Shown here: positions 30,561 through 34,231 of the stretch, piece by piece
Numbering within the stretch: the stretch's first letter is position 1
Layout of the letters: each line of letters begins with the position of its first letter
From: an uncultured Prevotellaceae bacterium
GTDB taxonomy: Bacteria > Bacteroidota > Bacteroidia > Bacteroidales > Bacteroidaceae
Assembly (NCBI GenBank): GCA_947303855.1
Contig: CAMYZO010000033.1
Location: 1 to 34,231 of the forward strand
Direction: 5' to 3'
Length of the DNA: 34,231 nt
The notes under the pieces: model-generated
Told to the model about the DNA's origin: nothing
The model's input: only the letters and a program-made list of their open reading frames with translations
The model's database searches: none
Made by a program: the position numbers and the translations under genes

Positions 30561-31835
30561 CTACAACCTGCCATCAATGACATCACGGGGCAGGATGCCC
30601 TTCACATCATAGACGATGCTGACATTGTTTCTCAGCTTGCTGAAGTCGAGGGTGAGGAACTCCTTGTGAGATACAGCCAAGATGATGGCATCGTACTTGT
30701 CGTCAGGTCTGTCGCAAGTAATGTCGATGCCGTACTCATGCTGTACGGCCTCCTTATTGGCCAGCGGGTCGCATACCGTAATGTTCGACGTGTATTCTTT
30801 CAGTGCGTTATAGATGTCCACCACCTTCGTGTTGCGGATGTCGGGGCAGTTTTCTTTGAACGTGATGCCGAGAATCAGGATTTTGGCATCTTTCACCATG
30901 ACGCCTTTCAGGTTCATCAGTCGTATGACTTGGTGGGCTACATACTCACCCATGGTGTCGTTCAGCCGTCGTGAGCTCATCATGATGCGGGGCCATACGC
31001 CATAGACCTGTGCTTTCTGTATGAGGTAGTAGGGGTCGACGCTAATGCAGTGACCACCCACCAGGCCCGGCGACAGCTTGATGAAGTTCCACTTCGAGGC
31101 GGCAGCCTCAATGACATCGTGGGTGTCGATGCCCATCACGTTGAAGATACGTGCCAACTCGTTCATGAAGGCGATGTTCACGTCGCGCTGTGAGTTCTCA
31201 ATGATTTTCGAAGCCTCAGCCACCTTGATGCTCGATGCCTTGTGCGTACCGTTAATCAATACCGTGTTATATACTTTGTCCACGAGGTCTGCAATCTCTG
31301 GTGTAGACCCCGATGTCACTTTCTTGATTTTCTCCACGGTATGTTCTTTGTCACCAGGGTTGATACGCTCCGGAGAATAGCCGGCGAAGAAGTCAACATT
31401 GAACTTCAATCCGCTGACGCGCTCTACCACAGGCAGGCACTCTTCTTCCGTCACACCAGGATATACCGTGCTCTCGTAGACCACGATGTCACCTTTTGAG
31501 ATGACCTTGCCCACAGTGTCGCTGGCTCCAATCAGCGGTCGCAGGTCAGGGTAGTCATCCTCGTCGACAGGTGTCGGTACGGCCACGACATAGAAGTTGC
31601 AGTGGCGGATTTTCTCAATATCCGTAGTACAGACGAAGCCATGGTTGTTGATGGCATCCTGCAGCAGGTCGTCGCTGACCTCGAGCGTTGCATCATGCCC
31701 CTGCATCAGCGCATCGACGCGCTGCTGGTTCAAATCAAAACCAATGGTTTCAAACTTTGTTGAGAACAAGCGGGCCAATGGCAGGCCCACATATCCAAGA
31801 CCGACTACACAGATTTTTACTTCACTTATTTCCAT
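30561..31835 (-). CDS. Nucleotide sugar dehydrogenase (UDP-HexNAc 6-dehydrogenase, TviB/WbpA-like)
   Basis: A 424-residue NAD-dependent enzyme that oxidises C6 of a UDP-sugar to a uronic acid for surface polysaccharide. The N-terminal Rossmann motif is VVGLGYVGLPLA; AVPTPVDEDDYPDL, ESTVYPGVTEEE and GYSPERINPGDKEH are typical of the TviB/WbpA (UDP-GlcNAc or UDP-GalNAc) branch rather than of UDP-glucose dehydrogenases. The catalytic cysteine is near 262 in GLVGGHCISVDPYYL, and the C-terminal domain has LGITFKENCPDIRNTK. The length is normal. It starts 24 nt after the OmpA-like gene and may be co-transcribed with it. Other polysaccharide genes are not in the window, so the exact sugar is open. 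Confidence 0.93.
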   Translation of the reverse strand: MEISEVKICVVGLGYVGLPLARLFSTKFETIGFDLNQQRVDALMQGHDATLEVSDDLLQDAINNHGFVCTTDIEKIRHCNFYVVAVPTPVDEDDYPDLRPLIGASDTVGKVISKGDIVVYESTVYPGVTEEECLPVVERVSGLKFNVDFFAGYSPERINPGDKEHTVEKIKKVTSGSTPEIADLVDKVYNTVLINGTHKASSIKVAEASKIIENSQRDVNIAFMNELARIFNVMGIDTHDVIEAAASKWNFIKLSPGLVGGHCISVDPYYLIQKAQVYGVWPRIMMSSRRLNDTMGEYVAHQVIRLMNLKGVMVKDAKILILGITFKENCPDIRNTKVVDIYNALKEYTSNITVCDPLANKEAVQHEYGIDITCDRPDDKYDAIILAVSHKEFLTLDFSKLRNNVSIVYDVKGILPRDVIDGRL

Positions 31836-31859
31836 ATTTTTCTTATTTTTGTTTATTGT

Positions 31860-33572
31860 TTATTCATTGACGAAAAGTCTTCCATTCCTGATTTCCCATT
31901 GTGCGCTGCCTTCCATGGCCTTGATGACGTTGGCGACATACTTGGCATCTTTCGACTTTCCTGCCTTGGCAATGTACTTCTTAGCATCGTTCAGTCTTTG
32001 GGTCATGATACATGCACAGGCTGCATTATAGTTTGCCGTCTCGCTGTCGGGGAACGTCTGTACGGCAATAAGCAGTGCATCGAGCCAGTTGTCCGAGCCC
32101 TCCTCATAGCACTGTGCCACCTGATACATTTCCTCCAGGCTCATGGCTTCTGGATGAATGTATATCAGTCTGCGCCCTTTCTCTACGGGATATGGCTTCA
32201 CCTCATATTCGATAATGTAGTCCGTATGGCGCAAGCCTGGATAGACGTACTGAAGCAGCCACTGGTACGGTTCACCATCGCCCACTTTCTTCAGCAGTTC
32301 CTCCTTGGCATCTGGATTCATCCTCTTGTCGATGACCTTGATCAGTTCGCCGCGATGTGCCAACACAAAGTCGGGAGCTTCTGGGGTTTCCACGTATGCC
32401 TTGTTGTCGTACCAGAAGTTGTCTTTCACCTTCCGTTCGCTGGTATTCATCAGGAATCCTCTCAGGTTTTCCCAGTCTTCCGGTGTGTAGGCAGTGGTGA
32501 AGGCTTTTGAACTGAATGAGTATTTGCGCATCAGGTAGTTTTTCAATGCCTCTGTACGTCCTTTGGCCAGTCTGGTGTTGTTGCTGTAGGGACTTTCGGG
32601 TGAGGCATAGCCATGAAGGCTGATGTTGACAATCGTCACCGACTTGTCGAACAGTACGCTGTCAATGTCCCTGTTAATTTTAGCCAGTTCCTCAGGATTC
32701 TTTCTGTAGTCAGGATAGATAACAGTCTCGTTGACGGGAAAGTCCAGGAAAGCGTGACCTTGGAGTGTCCTCAACTTGGTATTCTCCGGGTCAGGCAGCA
32801 TCAGCAGCAGTGGCGGCACCTTCTTCAGGCGGTTGACTCGAATGACGGGTGGAGGCGTCTTCTTTTTCCTTTTCAGGAAGTAGTATGTCAGTCCCACTTT
32901 TAAGTTGGTACGTCCATCGATGGGCGTATCGTAGGCCACGCCGTTGAAATGGTCTTCAAAGAAGTTTTGGCTGACCTCTGCACCAATGCTCCACCGCCTG
33001 TTCAGCTTGTAAGTTGCCGTCAGTCCCGCTCTTACCGCCGGAACCACCCTGCTGTCACGAGAGTACTCATGAGTGTACGATAGCGGTACATTAGTGAACC
33101 CCCATGTATAGCCGAGTCCCACTCCTGCAAAGGCTTTCAGGTTAAACCGTTTGGGGCGGTAGTTAGGCAGCGAGTCCCTATGTATGGTATGTGACTTGCG
33201 GAACACGTCTGTCACATCGAACGTCACGTCGCCGAACAATCCCACATTGTACCAGCCATAAACCTTGGACGACTCACAACGCCTGACATTGCGGCTTTTG
33301 TTGTGATTGAGACGCAAGGCAGCACGCCATCCCCATAAGGGTGAGAACTCACGGCCCAGTCCGACGAATGCGCCCATCGACCATGGGTAGTGGGTAAACT
33401 CGCTCATGGGCAGATTCTCGTTGGCCGACTTGTTGAATCCGCCGTAGAGTTGCAGGTATAAGGAGTCTTTAATCTTTACCATGCTATCGCTATCTGCAAC
33501 GTTAGGCTGAGCATGCATTCCCACGGTGCAGAGCAAGAGACTCCAAAAAAATATGATTCTCATATCCCTCAT
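31860..33572 (-). CDS. OmpA-like outer-membrane protein with N-terminal beta-barrel
   Basis: A 570-residue exported protein. After a signal peptide ending near GMHAQ, residues about 35-235 look like a small outer-membrane beta-barrel (LYLQLYGGFNKSAN, GAFVGLGREFSPLWGW, NLKVGLTYYF) of the DUF3575-like type. A basic, proline-containing linker follows, then an OmpA-like segment (TIVNISLHGYASPESPYSNNTRLAKGRTEALKNYL) that should contact peptidoglycan. The last ~100 residues are helical with TPR-like spacing (NYNAACACIMTQRLNDAKKYIAKAG). Such proteins are found in Bacteroidetes fimbria-like and surface-structure loci. It starts 3 nt after the stop of the LruC gene, so the two are one operon. An ATG 9 nt downstream is an equally possible start. 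Confidence 0.85.
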   Translation of the reverse strand: MRDMRIIFFWSLLLCTVGMHAQPNVADSDSMVKIKDSLYLQLYGGFNKSANENLPMSEFTHYPWSMGAFVGLGREFSPLWGWRAALRLNHNKSRNVRRCESSKVYGWYNVGLFGDVTFDVTDVFRKSHTIHRDSLPNYRPKRFNLKAFAGVGLGYTWGFTNVPLSYTHEYSRDSRVVPAVRAGLTATYKLNRRWSIGAEVSQNFFEDHFNGVAYDTPIDGRTNLKVGLTYYFLKRKKKTPPPVIRVNRLKKVPPLLLMLPDPENTKLRTLQGHAFLDFPVNETVIYPDYRKNPEELAKINRDIDSVLFDKSVTIVNISLHGYASPESPYSNNTRLAKGRTEALKNYLMRKYSFSSKAFTTAYTPEDWENLRGFLMNTSERKVKDNFWYDNKAYVETPEAPDFVLAHRGELIKVIDKRMNPDAKEELLKKVGDGEPYQWLLQYVYPGLRHTDYIIEYEVKPYPVEKGRRLIYIHPEAMSLEEMYQVAQCYEEGSDNWLDALLIAVQTFPDSETANYNAACACIMTQRLNDAKKYIAKAGKSKDAKYVANVIKAMEGSAQWEIRNGRLFVNE

Positions 33573-33575
33573 AGC

Positions 33576-34231
33576 TTAGTAATCTACATAATTGTCCTGT
33601 TCAGGTTTCTTGTACCATTCCCAGAAGCGTGTTCGCGTCTCATCTTGCCCCCATCTCTGGAATTCCCCGTAGCCGTCGAAGATATGTGTACCCTCCGTGG
33701 GCCACTGCCACTCTCCAGCTACAAGCACAGCCTCAGGCATAACGCCTGGTTCCATTGCCAGCGTAATGACATCCGAACAGTCGCCACAATCACCACGCTG
33801 AATTTCTATATAAAATCTTTGAGCATCTTTTCCCATGGTATAGCCTTTGGGCCAAGGCACGCAGTCCACCTGCGTAAACGGCGTATTTGCCACCGCCCCC
33901 TTAGTGTTGACGTAGGTCAGGTTGCTGTCCATCAGGTCGTGTACTTCACCCAGGTTCTGATCTCCGTCCGGTCCGTCGTAGTGCAGGTACATACGAGATG
34001 TGGAGCCTGCAGCCATGACAGTGACGCAGCACAGTTCGTTTTCGTAGTCCGGTTCCAGTTTGATGACGGCATCATTGAAGTCGAAGTCCGGGTTGCGGTT
34101 GACATCCTCGTATGCGATGGTCCAGGGGAACAAGGAATAGTTATCTGTGGGGTCGGGGTCATCGGGATTATCAGGATTATCGGGATTGTCAGGGTTATCG
34201 GGATTGTCAGGGTTATCGGGATTGTCAGGGT
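33576..34231 (-). CDS. LruC domain protein, C-terminal part; gene runs off the right edge
   Basis: The frame is open to the window end, so the N-terminus is missing. The visible part starts with a run of PDN triplets (Pro-Asp-Asn), a flexible linker, then FPWTIAYEDVNRNPDFDFNDAVIKLE, the diagnostic LruC/DUF4842 start with its FEDxxxxxDFDFND-like metal-binding pattern, and ends in RFWEWYKKPEQDNYVDY. The same C-terminal domain is present in the lipoprotein at 28237-30447, but with little sequence identity. A TTG near 34133 could be mistaken for a start but lies within the continuous frame. Close coupling to the OmpA-like gene suggests they form one surface structure (inference). Confidence 0.88.
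   Translation of the reverse strand, partial: PDNPDNPDNPDNPDNPDNPDNPDDPDPTDNYSLFPWTIAYEDVNRNPDFDFNDAVIKLEPDYENELCCVTVMAAGSTSRMYLHYDGPDGDQNLGEVHDLMDSNLTYVNTKGAVANTPFTQVDCVPWPKGYTMGKDAQRFYIEIQRGDCGDCSDVITLAMEPGVMPEAVLVAGEWQWPTEGTHIFDGYGEFQRWGQDETRTRFWEWYKKPEQDNYVDY
34158..34231 (-). repeat. 18-bp tandem repeat encoding the PDN linker
   Basis: Units of GGGATTGTCAGGGTTATC (+ strand) repeat with period 18 (sub-period 9) to the window edge. Each unit encodes two Pro-Asp-Asn triplets, so changes in copy number keep the frame and only alter linker length. Confidence 0.85.

Noticed and set aside
34158..34231. Possible CRISPR or noncoding satellite at the right edge
   Set aside because: The 18-bp units are in frame and encode a Pro-Asp-Asn linker that joins directly to an LruC domain.

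Overview
The window looks like a chromosomal segment of a Bacteroidales bacterium, most likely Prevotella or a close relative. Several promoters match the Bacteroidetes form (TTTG or TTTTG, 19-20 nt, TAnnTTTG). The gene content agrees: a hybrid two-component regulator (HTCS), LruC-domain lipoproteins, an HU-HIG protein with a VirE-type ATPase, and type IX-like C-terminal sorting motifs. No rRNA, tRNA or CRISPR array was seen.

Layout. 1-1592: the end of a TolQ/ExbB proton channel gene, a small membrane protein and two ExbD/TolR genes, overlapping and on the + strand. 1589-5062: mfd, convergent with them, with two promoter-like sequences upstream. 5268-8905: an accessory island with an HU-HIG gene and a VirE/VapE-type ATPase gene. 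The ATPase gene lies between two ~90 bp inverted repeats, each with five GGGTGACA-type units. Beyond them are paired palindromes, a broken DUF1016 gene and about 1 kb of otherwise gene-poor DNA. 8906-10493: an HUH (Y1/RAYT-type) transposase with a C-terminal Rossmann-like extension, followed after 1 nt by a vsr mismatch endonuclease gene. 10483-11358: ispH. 11377-28046: a carbohydrate-degradation cluster (GH28, HTCS, SASA-type acetylesterase, PL11 lyase, double-SGNH esterase, GH2, GH115) that fits attack on rhamnogalacturonan I with galactose and glucuronate side groups; no SusC/SusD pair is present. 28237-34231: an LruC lipoprotein, a nucleotide-sugar dehydrogenase, an OmpA-like outer-membrane protein and the C-terminal part of a second LruC protein.

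The most striking overall signal is that many protein genes carry short repeats inserted without breaking the frame. GC-rich palindromes lie inside mfd (an inverted pair), GH28, the acetylesterase, GH2 (two types) and GH115 (two copies). An AT-rich repeat lies inside vsr, and purine-rich inserts lie inside ispH and GH2. A RAYT-type transposase in the same window is a candidate mobilising enzyme for the palindromes. The second unusual unit is the VirE-type ATPase gene between iteron-like inverted repeats, which resembles a small replication module or mobile unit. Both interpretations are inferences from sequence pattern.
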